Shown: positions 1-7,408 of the stretch, piece by piece
Layout: each line of letters begins with the position of its first letter
Position numbering within the stretch: the stretch's first letter is position 1
Assembly (NCBI RefSeq): GCF_047501465.1
Contig: NZ_JAZDRL010000002.1
Span: 310,001 to 374,000, forward strand
Origin: Pseudochelatococcus sp047501465
GTDB taxonomy: Bacteria > Pseudomonadota > Alphaproteobacteria > Rhizobiales > Beijerinckiaceae
Direction: 5' to 3'
DNA: 64,000 bases
Notes under the pieces: model-generated
What the model was told of the DNA's origin: nothing
What the model saw: only the letters and a program-made list of their open reading frames with translations
The model's database searches: none
Program-made: the position numbers and the translations under genes

Positions 1-121
1 GTACTTGGAAGGGGTTCTTATAACCGAACTCCTCAATCATCTTCGCACGCACGACCTCATCGTAATGCTTACGCAGGCGCGGAACATAGTTTGCGCCCAG
101 ATCAGTGATGGCCTCAGACAT
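1..121 (-). CDS. rplE: 50S ribosomal protein L5, N-terminal part, cut by window edge
   Basis: The first 40 codons of L5 are visible, reading MSEAITDLGANY and continuing to the left edge; the rest lies outside the window. L5 binds 5S rRNA and forms part of the central protuberance of the large subunit. The ATG at 121 lies inside the end of rplX: start and stop share the 8-nt string ATGTCTGA, which points to translational coupling. It is the last visible gene of the S10-spc series, as expected from the canonical order L14-L24-L5. Confidence 0.93.
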   Translation of the reverse strand, partial: MSEAITDLGANYVPRLRKHYDEVVRAKMIEEFGYKNPFQV

Positions 122-431
122 CGATCACATCTCCCGAACGCTTGGCAAAGCGAACCTTGCGCCCGTCTTCCAGAACCTTAAATCCAACACGCGTAGGCTG
201 ACCATCCTTTGGATCAGCAATTGCGATATTGGACAAATGAAGCGGTGCCTCTTTAGAGATAATGCCGCCTTCATTGCTTGTCGTCTGACGCGTATGGCGT
301 TTGACTAAATTAACTCCGCGAACGAGCGCACGCGCTTCATCCGGGATTACTCGAAGCACTTCGCCTGTCTGGCCCTTATCACGGCCAGCAAGCACGACGA
401 TCTTATCGCCCTTCTTGATCTTGGCCGCCAT
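114..431 (-). CDS. rplX: 50S ribosomal protein L24
   Basis: Protein of 105 residues with an N-terminal KOW motif (residues about 7-34, IKKGDKIVVLAGRDKGQTG). L24 starts large-subunit assembly by binding the 5' region of 23S rRNA. Length is typical. The start codon shares one base with the stop of rplN and the stop overlaps the start of rplE, so the gene is tightly coupled within the spc part of the operon. Confidence 0.97.
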   Translation of the reverse strand: MAAKIKKGDKIVVLAGRDKGQTGEVLRVIPDEARALVRGVNLVKRHTRQTTSNEGGIISKEAPLHLSNIAIADPKDGQPTRVGFKVLEDGRKVRFAKRSGDVIDV

Positions 432-799
432 TACAACACCTCAGGGGCAAGGGAAATAATCTTCATATGATTCTTAGAGCGCAGTTCACGCGGAACGGGA
501 CCAAAAATACGCGTGCCAATCGGCTCTTTCTGAGCATTAATCAACACCGCCGCATTATTGTCAAAGCGGATCACGGAGCCATCAACGCGCCGAATATCCT
601 TCGCCGTACGTACGACAACAGCCTTTAACACATCGCCCTTTTTCACGCGACCACGTGGAATAGCCTCTTTCACGGACACAACTATAATGTCGCCAACGCC
701 GGCATACTTGCGCTTTGCGCCACCAAGCACCTTGATGCACATGACACGACGAGCGCCTGAATTATCAGCGACATCGAGATTAGTCTGCATCTGGATCAT
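431..799 (-). CDS. rplN: 50S ribosomal protein L14
   Basis: Protein of 122 residues, the family's usual length, opening MIQMQTNLDVADNSGARR. L14 sits at the subunit interface and touches 16S rRNA in bridges between subunits. The start is preceded by an AGGA-type ribosome binding site. It follows rpsQ after a 90-nt spacer, the longest gap in this half of the operon. That spacer can form a small GGGGA/TCCCC hairpin but has no T-run, so I do not call a terminator. Confidence 0.97.
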   Translation of the reverse strand: MIQMQTNLDVADNSGARRVMCIKVLGGAKRKYAGVGDIIVVSVKEAIPRGRVKKGDVLKAVVVRTAKDIRRVDGSVIRFDNNAAVLINAQKEPIGTRIFGPVPRELRSKNHMKIISLAPEVL

Positions 800-889
800 G
801 GCATAGATCCTTTCTCTGTCTCAGACGGTTTCCATCTTTCGGACTACGCCTGACGGGGATCTTGCGGTCCCCTCGCCTTCTTAATGAAC

Positions 890-1141
890 TTAAGCTTCCG
901 AATTAGTCTGCCCATCTGGCAAAACAATCCAAGACTTTAGTCGCGACAATGGACGTGTCTCCTCGATCCAAACTATTTGACCAGCCTTGACCAAATTTGA
1001 CTCATCGTGCGCGTGGTAGTTCTTCGTACGACGAACGGTCTTTTTAAGCAATGGGTGCGTAAAACGACGCTCCACCTTAACAACAACCGTCTTGTCTTGC
1101 TTGTCGCTAACGACGACGCCTTGCAATATACGTTTTGGCAT
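890..1141 (-). CDS. rpsQ: 30S ribosomal protein S17
   Basis: Protein of 83 residues starting MPKRILQGVVVSDK. S17 is a primary 16S rRNA binding protein (OB fold) that helps assemble the 5' domain. I chose the ATG at 1141, not the upstream in-frame start at 1168: a GAGGAG ribosome binding site lies at the right distance before it, the family starts here, and the longer form would run into rpmC. Confidence 0.96.
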   Translation of the reverse strand: MPKRILQGVVVSDKQDKTVVVKVERRFTHPLLKKTVRRTKNYHAHDESNLVKAGQIVWIEETRPLSRLKSWIVLPDGQTNSEA

Positions 1142-1151
1142 TGTCGCCTCC

Positions 1152-1367
1152 TCAAGCCTTGCCCGCACTGGCGAGCTTCGCCTGCTGGAACGTCTTTACG
1201 CGCGCGATATCGCGGCGCACTTCCTTCACACGGCCTGTGTTTTCAAGCTGCCCGGTAGCACGCTGAAAACGCAGGTTAAACTGCTCTTTTTTGAGCTTAA
1301 CAAGCTCATCTTGGAGCTGATCAGCCGACAACACTTTAATGTCGGAGAGCCTCTGCGTTGATGCCAT
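1152..1367 (-). CDS. rpmC: 50S ribosomal protein L29
   Basis: Small, highly charged helical protein of 71 residues (LQDELVKLKKEQFNLRFQ is the family core). L29 lies near the peptide exit tunnel and forms part of the docking site for trigger factor and SRP. It follows rplP by 11 nt and precedes rpsQ by 10 nt, the usual L16-L29-S17 order. Confidence 0.96.
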   Translation of the reverse strand: MASTQRLSDIKVLSADQLQDELVKLKKEQFNLRFQRATGQLENTGRVKEVRRDIARVKTFQQAKLASAGKA

Positions 1368-1378
1368 GTCGCCCTCCC

Positions 1379-1792
1379 TTACTCGGCGATGCGCTGAACG
1401 AACCGCGTCTTGATCGGAAGCTTGGCAGCACCTAGACGAAGCGCCTCACGGGCGATTTCCTCATTAACGCCACCCAGCTCGAACATTACACGGCCCGGCT
1501 TAACACGAGCAGCCCAATAGTCAGGGGCACCCTTACCTTTACCCATGCGCACTTCCGCGGGTTTGTCCGTAACTGGGACGTCCGGGAAAATACGAATCCA
1601 TACGCGCCCTTGACGTTTCATCTGGCGCGTAATGGCACGGCGAGCAGCTTCAATCTGACGCGCCGTTACCCGTTCGGGTTCCAGAGCTTTAAGACCGAAC
1701 TCGCCAAAATTCAAATCTGTGCCGCCCTTGGCCTCTCCATGGATACGGCCTTTGAACTGCTTACGAAACTTTGTCTTCTTGGGCTGAAGCAT
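1379..1792 (-). CDS. rplP: 50S ribosomal protein L16
   Basis: Protein of 137 residues, full length (MLQPKKTKFRKQFKGR...). L16 organises the A-site tRNA region of the 50S subunit next to the peptidyl transferase centre. The conserved stretch MGKGKGAPDYWAARVKPG is intact. It sits 20 nt downstream of rpsC. Confidence 0.97.
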   Translation of the reverse strand: MLQPKKTKFRKQFKGRIHGEAKGGTDLNFGEFGLKALEPERVTARQIEAARRAITRQMKRQGRVWIRIFPDVPVTDKPAEVRMGKGKGAPDYWAARVKPGRVMFELGGVNEEIAREALRLGAAKLPIKTRFVQRIAE

Positions 1793-1812
1793 TTATCCTA
1801 ACTCCCGCTCCT

Positions 1813-2523
1813 TCAAGCCGCAGAATCACGGCGACCGTGGGAGCGTTGACCGCTACCCTCATCCGCTAGCCGCTTATCCTGCGCCATTGGATCGTGCTCT
1901 AGGATCTCGCCCTTAAAGATCCAAACCTTGATTCCGCACGTACCATACGTGGTGAAGGCTGTGCCTATACCATAATCGATATCAGCACGCAAGGTGTGAA
2001 GTGGCACACGACCCTCACGGTACCATTCAACACGCGCGATCTCTGCGCCGCCTAAACGGCCAGAACAGTTAATTCGAATGCCTTCAGCACCCAAACGCAT
2101 CGCAGATTGCACTGCACGCTTCATGGCGCGGCGAAATGCCACACGCCGTTCCAGTTGTTGCGCAATTGAATCAGCAACAAGCGTCGCATCAGTTTCGGGC
2201 TTACGCACCTCAACAATATTGATGCTTACTTCCGCATCCGTAAGCTTGGCAACTATTTTGCGCAGCTTCTCGATGTCCGCGCCTTTTTTGCCGATGACCA
2301 CACCCGGACGCGCCGAATAAATGGTCACACGGGCCTTTCGGTGCGGACGCTCAATAATAATACGCGATACCGCTGCCTGCTTCAGTTGCTTCATCAGCGC
2401 TTCGCGAATAGCGATATCTTCATGCAGCAGACGGCCATATTCACCTTTGCCTGCATACCAGCGAGAGTCCCACGTCCGGTTGATACCAAGACGTAGGCCG
2501 ACCGGATTGACCTTCTGACCCAT
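1813..2523 (-). CDS. rpsC: 30S ribosomal protein S3
   Basis: Protein of 236 residues with a central type-2 KH domain (GVVIGKKGADIEKLR, about residues 54-68) and a C-terminal S3 domain. It lines the mRNA entry tunnel and contributes to the ribosome's mRNA helicase activity. I chose the ATG at 2523 (MGQKVNPVGLRLG, the universal family start), which has a GAGGAG site, over an upstream in-frame start at 2565 that would overlap rplV. Confidence 0.97.
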   Translation of the reverse strand: MGQKVNPVGLRLGINRTWDSRWYAGKGEYGRLLHEDIAIREALMKQLKQAAVSRIIIERPHRKARVTIYSARPGVVIGKKGADIEKLRKIVAKLTDAEVSINIVEVRKPETDATLVADSIAQQLERRVAFRRAMKRAVQSAMRLGAEGIRINCSGRLGGAEIARVEWYREGRVPLHTLRADIDYGIGTAFTTYGTCGIKVWIFKGEILEHDPMAQDKRLADEGSGQRSHGRRDSAA

Positions 2524-2533
2524 CGTCTTCTCC

Positions 2534-2914
2534 TCAAGCCTCTGTCGCGATTTCACGCACAACAATTGTCAGGTGCGAAAACGGCTTTTCGATACGTGCG
2601 CCGCGGCCACGTGCACGTGCATGGAACCGCTTCATGACAAGACCCTTGCCTACAAAAGCTTCAGCGACGACTAGATCGTCTATATCAAGCTCATGATTGT
2701 TCTCAGCATTAGCGATAGCACTTTCAAGTGCCTTACGGACATCGATTGCAATACGTTTACGGCTAAACTGCAGATCGGCCAGTGCACGATCAACTTTCTT
2801 GCCACGAATCAGCTGCGCAACCAAGTTAAGCTTCTGAGGCGAGACGCGCAAATTGCGCGCCACAGCCTTGGCTTCGTTGTCCTTCAGTGTGCGGGGAGCA
2901 GATGCCTTACCCAT
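2534..2914 (-). CDS. rplV: 50S ribosomal protein L22
   Basis: Protein of 126 residues. The globular part and long beta-hairpin of L22 line the nascent-chain exit tunnel, where macrolide and nascent-peptide effects act. The hairpin motif with KRFHARARGRGARIEKP is intact near residues 90-106. It lies 5 nt after rpsS and 10 nt before rpsC. Confidence 0.97.
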   Translation of the reverse strand: MGKASAPRTLKDNEAKAVARNLRVSPQKLNLVAQLIRGKKVDRALADLQFSRKRIAIDVRKALESAIANAENNHELDIDDLVVAEAFVGKGLVMKRFHARARGRGARIEKPFSHLTIVVREIATEA

Positions 2915-2919
2915 GGGGC

Positions 2920-3198
2920 CTATCTCCTCTTCGCTTTCTTGTCGGCAGCGTGACCGTGGAACGTCCGTGTTGGTGAGAACTCACCAAACTTATGACCAAC
3001 CATCTCCTCGCTTACCGCGACCGGAATGTGCTTTTGACCGTTATATACGCCAAACGTCAGCCCAACGAAGTGAGGCAAAATCGTGGAGCGACGGCTCCAA
3101 ATCTTGATCACATCAGAACGGCCGGACGCACGAGCGGCCTCAGCCTTCTTAAGGACATAGCCGTCAACAAACGGGCCCTTCCAAGTAGAACGTGCCAT
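2920..3198 (-). CDS. rpsS: 30S ribosomal protein S19
   Basis: Protein of 92 residues starting MARSTWKGPFVDGYV, the normal length. S19 forms a complex with S13 at the head of the small subunit near the A site. A much longer in-frame reading upstream (to 3363) runs through the rplB coding region and is a shadow; the ATG at 3198 is the family start and follows rplB by 10 nt. Confidence 0.97.
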   Translation of the reverse strand: MARSTWKGPFVDGYVLKKAEAARASGRSDVIKIWSRRSTILPHFVGLTFGVYNGQKHIPVAVSEEMVGHKFGEFSPTRTFHGHAADKKAKRR

Positions 3199-3208
3199 TG
3201 CGCGCCCC

Positions 3209-4048
3209 TTACCTCTTCTTCTTTGTGTGACGGCTGGACACAATGAAGGTATCCGTCCGTTTATTGGAACGGGTCTTCTTGCCCTTCGTCGGCTTACCCC
3301 AAGGTGTAACCGGATGACGACCACCCGACGTACGCCCTTCACCACCACCGTGTGGATGGTCAATCGGGTTCATCGTCACACCACGGTTATGCGGACGGCG
3401 ACCCAGCCAGCGCGAACGACCAGCCTTACCCTTATTGGTGTTCATGTGGTCAGGATTTGACACCGCACCAACGGTAGCAAAACACTGACCGTGCACAAGA
3501 CGCTGCTCGCCCGAGTTGAGACGCAAGATAACATAACCCTGGTCACGACCGACTATCTGCGCATAAGCACCAGCTGAACGAGCAATCGTTCCACCTTTAC
3601 CAATCTTAAGCTCGACATTATGCACGATCGTACCAACGGGAATACTTGCCAAAGGCAAAGCATTTCCAGGCTTAATATCAACCTGCTCGCCAGATGTCAC
3701 CGAATCGCCAACATTCAAACGCTGCGGCGCAAGAATATAAGACTTGCTACCATCGGGGAATGCCAGCAACGCAATGAATGCGCTACGGTTAGGATCGTAC
3801 TCAATCCGCTCAACAGCTGCGACTTCACCAATGCGCTCGCGACGCTTGAAGTCCACAATGCGATAAGTGCGCTTATGTCCGCCACCACGGAAGCGCACTG
3901 TAATGCGCCCGTTATTATTGCGCCCACCCTTACGGGTAAGACCTTCAGTCAGCGTCTTCTCGGGGGCACCACGATGTAGCCCCGTCCGGTCGACAATCAC
4001 CAGCTGACGCTGGCTTGGCGTAACCGGTTTGAAGTGCTTCAAAGCCAT
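3209..4048 (-). CDS. rplB: 50S ribosomal protein L2
   Basis: Protein of 279 residues, full length. L2 is among the most conserved ribosomal proteins and is needed for subunit association and peptidyl transferase activity. The C-terminal motif MNPIDHPHGGGEGRTSGG, containing the important histidine, is intact. It follows rplW by 21 nt. Confidence 0.98.
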   Translation of the reverse strand: MALKHFKPVTPSQRQLVIVDRTGLHRGAPEKTLTEGLTRKGGRNNNGRITVRFRGGGHKRTYRIVDFKRRERIGEVAAVERIEYDPNRSAFIALLAFPDGSKSYILAPQRLNVGDSVTSGEQVDIKPGNALPLASIPVGTIVHNVELKIGKGGTIARSAGAYAQIVGRDQGYVILRLNSGEQRLVHGQCFATVGAVSNPDHMNTNKGKAGRSRWLGRRPHNRGVTMNPIDHPHGGGEGRTSGGRHPVTPWGKPTKGKKTRSNKRTDTFIVSSRHTKKKR

Positions 4049-4069
4049 CGGTTCACTCCTTCACCAGCT

Positions 4070-4366
4070 TCACAAGCCTGTCGTCATATCGATGTTATGG
4101 CCCTCTGCAAGAGTCACAACAGCTTTTTTGACGTCGGACCGCTGACCAAGCATACCTTTGAAACGCTTTGTTTTGCCCTTAGTCACTAGCGTATTAACGC
4201 TTTCAACCTTGACATCAAACAGCTTTTCAACAGCCATCTTGATTTGCGGCTTCGTCGCTGTCTTAGCGACTTTGAATACGACCTTATTATGCTCTGAAAG
4301 GGCTGTTGCCTTTTCAGTAATCACAGGGCCGACAATTACATCATAGTGGCGCGGGTCAATAATCAT
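4070..4366 (-). CDS. rplW: 50S ribosomal protein L23
   Basis: Protein of 98 residues. L23 sits at the exit tunnel mouth and is the main docking site for trigger factor, SRP and the translocon. The start reads MIIDPRHYDVIVGPVITEKAT. Its start codon overlaps the stop of rplD by 4 nt (ATGA), a coupling signal. Confidence 0.96.
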   Translation of the reverse strand: MIIDPRHYDVIVGPVITEKATALSEHNKVVFKVAKTATKPQIKMAVEKLFDVKVESVNTLVTKGKTKRFKGMLGQRSDVKKAVVTLAEGHNIDMTTGL

Positions 4367-4983
4367 TTGAAACGTGCCTCCAGCGCGTCTACGGCAGCCC
4401 TCGTCAGAACAAGCGTATCCCGCCGCAGAATGTCATAAACATTAATACCTTGAACCGGCAAAACATCAACGTTCGGAATGTTGCGGGCGGCAAGACCAAA
4501 GTTTACATCAATCTCGACACCACCAATCACCAAAGCATTCGAAAGGCCAAGCTTAATGAATTGCTCTTTAAGCACCTTCGTCTTAGGATTAGCTGAACAC
4601 GCATCATCAATGACAATAAGCGTCTGTGTCTTCATCTTAGACGAAAGAGCGTGCTTAAGAGCAAGCTGACGTACCTTCTTAGGCAAATCATGCGTGTGAT
4701 CACGCACAATTGGACCGAACGCCTTACCACCACCGCGGTATTGCGGTGCACGCGCCGAACCATGACGAGCACCGCCGGTTCCCTTCTGACGATAGACTTT
4801 CTTACCCGTACGGGAAATTTCCGCACGACCAAGTGACTTATGTGTACCGGCCTGACGACCAGCAAGCTGCCACCGAACATAACGTTGAATTAGATCGGCT
4901 CTTGGCTCAAGACCAAAAATTGTTTCATCAAGCTCGATCGCACCGGCTTTGCCGCCGTCGAGCGTCGTAATGTCGAGCTTCAT
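4363..4983 (-). CDS. rplD: 50S ribosomal protein L4
   Basis: Protein of 206 residues. L4 has a globular domain and an extended arginine/glycine-rich loop (around residues 60-90, QKGTGGARHGSARAPQ) that reaches into the exit tunnel. In E. coli L4 also represses the S10 operon; whether it does so here cannot be told from sequence. It overlaps both rplC and rplW by 4 nt. Confidence 0.97.
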   Translation of the reverse strand: MKLDITTLDGGKAGAIELDETIFGLEPRADLIQRYVRWQLAGRQAGTHKSLGRAEISRTGKKVYRQKGTGGARHGSARAPQYRGGGKAFGPIVRDHTHDLPKKVRQLALKHALSSKMKTQTLIVIDDACSANPKTKVLKEQFIKLGLSNALVIGGVEIDVNFGLAARNIPNVDVLPVQGINVYDILRRDTLVLTRAAVDALEARFK

Positions 4984-5699
4984 TCCGCGCTCTCCTGCCC
5001 TACAGCGGTCACTGCATCAGCACTGCTCTCGCGAAAACTACCCGGCACAGGAGCCTCCTTTGGAAGCGTGCGCTTCACTGCGTCGCGAACCGTGATCCAC
5101 CCCCCGGCAACACCCGGCACCGCACCTTCTACCAGTATAAGACCGCGTTCAACATCCGTTTGAACAACACGCAGATTTTGCGTGGTTACGCGCTCTGAAC
5201 CAAGATGACCAGGCATCTTTTTGTTTTTAAAGGTCTTGCCTGGATCTTGACGACCACCAGTTGAACCAATTGAGCGATGCGAGACAGACACACCGTGTGT
5301 CGCACGCAAACCGCCGAAGTTCCACCGCTTCATACCGCCAGCGAACCCTTTACCAGTGCTTACACCCGTCACGTCCACAAACTGACCTGGAACGAAGTGA
5401 TCAACAGTGATTTCAGCACCAACCGGAATTTCCTGACCTGGAGCAACTCGAAATTCCGCAAGCTTCTTTTTAGGCTCTACTTGGGCATTGGCATAATGCC
5501 CACGCTCAGCCTTAGAAACATTCTTAACTTTAGCTACGCCAACACCAACTTGCAGCGCGGTGTAACCATTTTTCTCAACAGTTAAGTGTGCAACAACCTG
5601 ACAGTTGTCGACTTTTAAAACTGTTACCGGGATATGCTCACCCGCATCTGTAAAGATGCGAGTCATCCCGACTTTTTTTGCGATGACGCCGGAGCGCAT
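4980..5699 (-). CDS. rplC: 50S ribosomal protein L3
   Basis: Protein of 239 residues; L3 starts 50S assembly near the 3' end of 23S rRNA and its long finger reaches the peptidyl transferase centre. The finger with its conserved GGRQDPGKTFKNKKMPGHLG is intact, including the glutamine methylated in other bacteria (GGRQDPG). I chose ATG 5699 (MRSGVIAKKVGMTRIF): GGAGG lies 8 nt before it but only 2 nt before the alternative ATG at 5705. The C-terminus is a little longer than in E. coli L3, as in other alphaproteobacteria. Confidence 0.96.
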   Translation of the reverse strand: MRSGVIAKKVGMTRIFTDAGEHIPVTVLKVDNCQVVAHLTVEKNGYTALQVGVGVAKVKNVSKAERGHYANAQVEPKKKLAEFRVAPGQEIPVGAEITVDHFVPGQFVDVTGVSTGKGFAGGMKRWNFGGLRATHGVSVSHRSIGSTGGRQDPGKTFKNKKMPGHLGSERVTTQNLRVVQTDVERGLILVEGAVPGVAGGWITVRDAVKRTLPKEAPVPGSFRESSADAVTAVGQESAE

Positions 5700-5748
5700 G
5701 AGCATATCCTCCAGGGCGTTCCTGGCTCTGACATTCCCCAAAGGGAAG

Positions 5749-6057
5749 TCAGAGCCTGATTTCCACGTCTACACCAGCAGCAAGATCAAGCTTCATCAAA
5801 GCATCAACCGTCTGAGGTGTGGGTTCAACGATATCGAGAACGCGTAGATGAGTACGCATCTCGAATTGTTCACGCGACTTCTTATCGATGTGCGGTGAAC
5901 GATTTACAGTAAACTTCTTAATACGCGTAGGCAGCGGGATCGGACCCCGCACCTTCGCACCCGTCCTCTTTGCGGTCGAAACAATCTCGAGCGTGGACGC
6001 ATCCAACACACGATGATCGAACGCCTTAAGGCGAATGCGGATATTCTGACCAGTCAT
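5749..6057 (-). CDS. rpsJ: 30S ribosomal protein S10 / NusE
   Basis: Protein of 102 residues, full length (GQNIRIRLKAFDHRVLD...). S10 is part of the 30S head and, as NusE, couples ribosomes or antitermination complexes to RNA polymerase through NusG and NusB. First gene of the S10 section; it is separated from the upstream tuf by 71 nt that hold a strong hairpin (6089-6118). Confidence 0.97.
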   Translation of the reverse strand: MTGQNIRIRLKAFDHRVLDASTLEIVSTAKRTGAKVRGPIPLPTRIKKFTVNRSPHIDKKSREQFEMRTHLRVLDIVEPTPQTVDALMKLDLAAGVDVEIRL

Positions 6058-6088
6058 GACAGAAACCTCAGGCCGATCCCGGCTAATT

Positions 6089-6118
6089 GTGGATACTGAA
6101 TATTAGTTCAGCATCCAC
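6089..6118 (-). promoter_or_regulatory. 12-bp hairpin between tuf and rpsJ
   Basis: GTGGATGCTGAA pairs with TTCAGTATCCAC (one G-U pair) around a 6-nt loop, starting about 10 nt after the tuf stop codon. There is no T-run after the stem on the minus strand, so it is not a classical terminator. It could be an RNA processing site, a partial attenuator or a 3'-end protecting hairpin between the str and S10 parts. Confidence 0.6.
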
Positions 6119-6128
6119 CGCAAATAAA

Positions 6129-7319
6129 TCACTCGATAATTTCGGCGACGACGCCTGCGCCGACGGTGCGACCACCTTCACGGATAGCGAAGCGCAGCTT
6201 CTCTTCCATTGCGATCGGAACGATCAGGTGCACTTCGACAGAGATGTTATCGCCAGGCATCACCATTTCCGTGCCTTCTGGCAGGTGAACGATACCCGTG
6301 ACGTCCGTTGTACGGAAGTAGAACTGCGGACGGTAGTTACCAAAGAACGGCGTATGACGGCCACCCTCTTCCTTTGTCAGGATATAAGCCTCAGCCTTGA
6401 ACTTGGTGTGAGGCTTCACTGAACCGGGCTTTGCAAGAACCTGGCCGCGCTCAACGTCTTCACGCTTCGTGCCGCGAAGCAGCGCACCGATATTGTCGCC
6501 TGCCTGACCTTGATCAAGAAGCTTGCGGAACATTTCAACGCCGGTGACCGTCGTCTTGATTGTTGGACGAATGCCAACAACTTCGATTTCTTCACCAACC
6601 TTGATGATACCGCGCTCAACACGACCCGTTACAACCGTACCACGACCAGAGATTGAGAATACATCCTCAACTGGCATCAGGAATGGCTGGTCAACTGGGC
6701 GCTCTGGCTGTGGGATGTATGCATCGACTGCTTCCATCAGCTTCAGAACGGCATCGTGACCGATTTCACGGTTCGTATCTTCAAGTGCTGCAAGTGCAGA
6801 ACCCTTGACAACAGGAATGTCATCGCCAGGGAATTCATATTTTGACAGAAGCTCACGGATCTCGAGCTCTACAAGCTCAAGAAGCTCCGGATCATCCACC
6901 TGGTCGACCTTGTTCATGAACACGACAAGCGCAGGAACACCAACCTGGCGAGCGAGCAGAATGTGCTCACGCGTCTGGGGCATTGGACCGTCAGCAGATG
7001 ACACAACCAGAATCGCGCCGTCCATCTGAGCAGCACCCGTGATCATGTTCTTCACGTAGTCGGCGTGCCCGGGGCAATCAACGTGTGCATAGTGACGGTT
7101 TGCGGTTTCGTACTCAACGTGGGATGTTGAGATGGTGATACCACGTGCTTTTTCTTCTGGCGCCTTATCGATTTGATCGTACGCCGTAAACGAAGCGCCA
7201 CCAGCCTCGGCAAGAACCTTCGTGATCGCAGCCGTCAATGACGTCTTGCCATGGTCAACGTGACCAATCGTTCCGATGTTACAATGCGGCTTCGTCCGCT
7301 CAAACTTTTCCTTCGCCAT
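6129..7319 (-). CDS. tuf: Elongation factor Tu, copy 1 (str operon)
   Basis: Protein of 396 residues that brings aminoacyl-tRNA to the ribosome as a GTP complex. The G1 motif GHVDHGKT is at 19-26, DCPGH and NKVD follow, and two beta-barrel domains complete the usual length. I chose ATG 7319 (MAKEKFERTKPH) over an in-frame start 7 codons upstream. It lies in the classic position after fusA. The coding sequence is identical, as far as I can read, to the second copy at 11189-12379; identity spans 6125-7319 and stops at both gene edges. Confidence 0.98.
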   Translation of the reverse strand: MAKEKFERTKPHCNIGTIGHVDHGKTSLTAAITKVLAEAGGASFTAYDQIDKAPEEKARGITISTSHVEYETANRHYAHVDCPGHADYVKNMITGAAQMDGAILVVSSADGPMPQTREHILLARQVGVPALVVFMNKVDQVDDPELLELVELEIRELLSKYEFPGDDIPVVKGSALAALEDTNREIGHDAVLKLMEAVDAYIPQPERPVDQPFLMPVEDVFSISGRGTVVTGRVERGIIKVGEEIEVVGIRPTIKTTVTGVEMFRKLLDQGQAGDNIGALLRGTKREDVERGQVLAKPGSVKPHTKFKAEAYILTKEEGGRHTPFFGNYRPQFYFRTTDVTGIVHLPEGTEMVMPGDNISVEVHLIVPIAMEEKLRFAIREGGRTVGAGVVAEIIE

Positions 7320-7408
7320 CTTGCGGCTCCCTGAAAACAACTCGACCTAACGTCGAATAAATTCCTGAATGATGAAGCTTAAACCCAATACCCGAAGCAC
7401 CTAGATGC

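Noticed and set aside
3199..3363. N-terminal extension of S19 (reading from 3363)
   Set aside because: It runs through rplB in another frame; the conserved S19 start and family length point to 3198.
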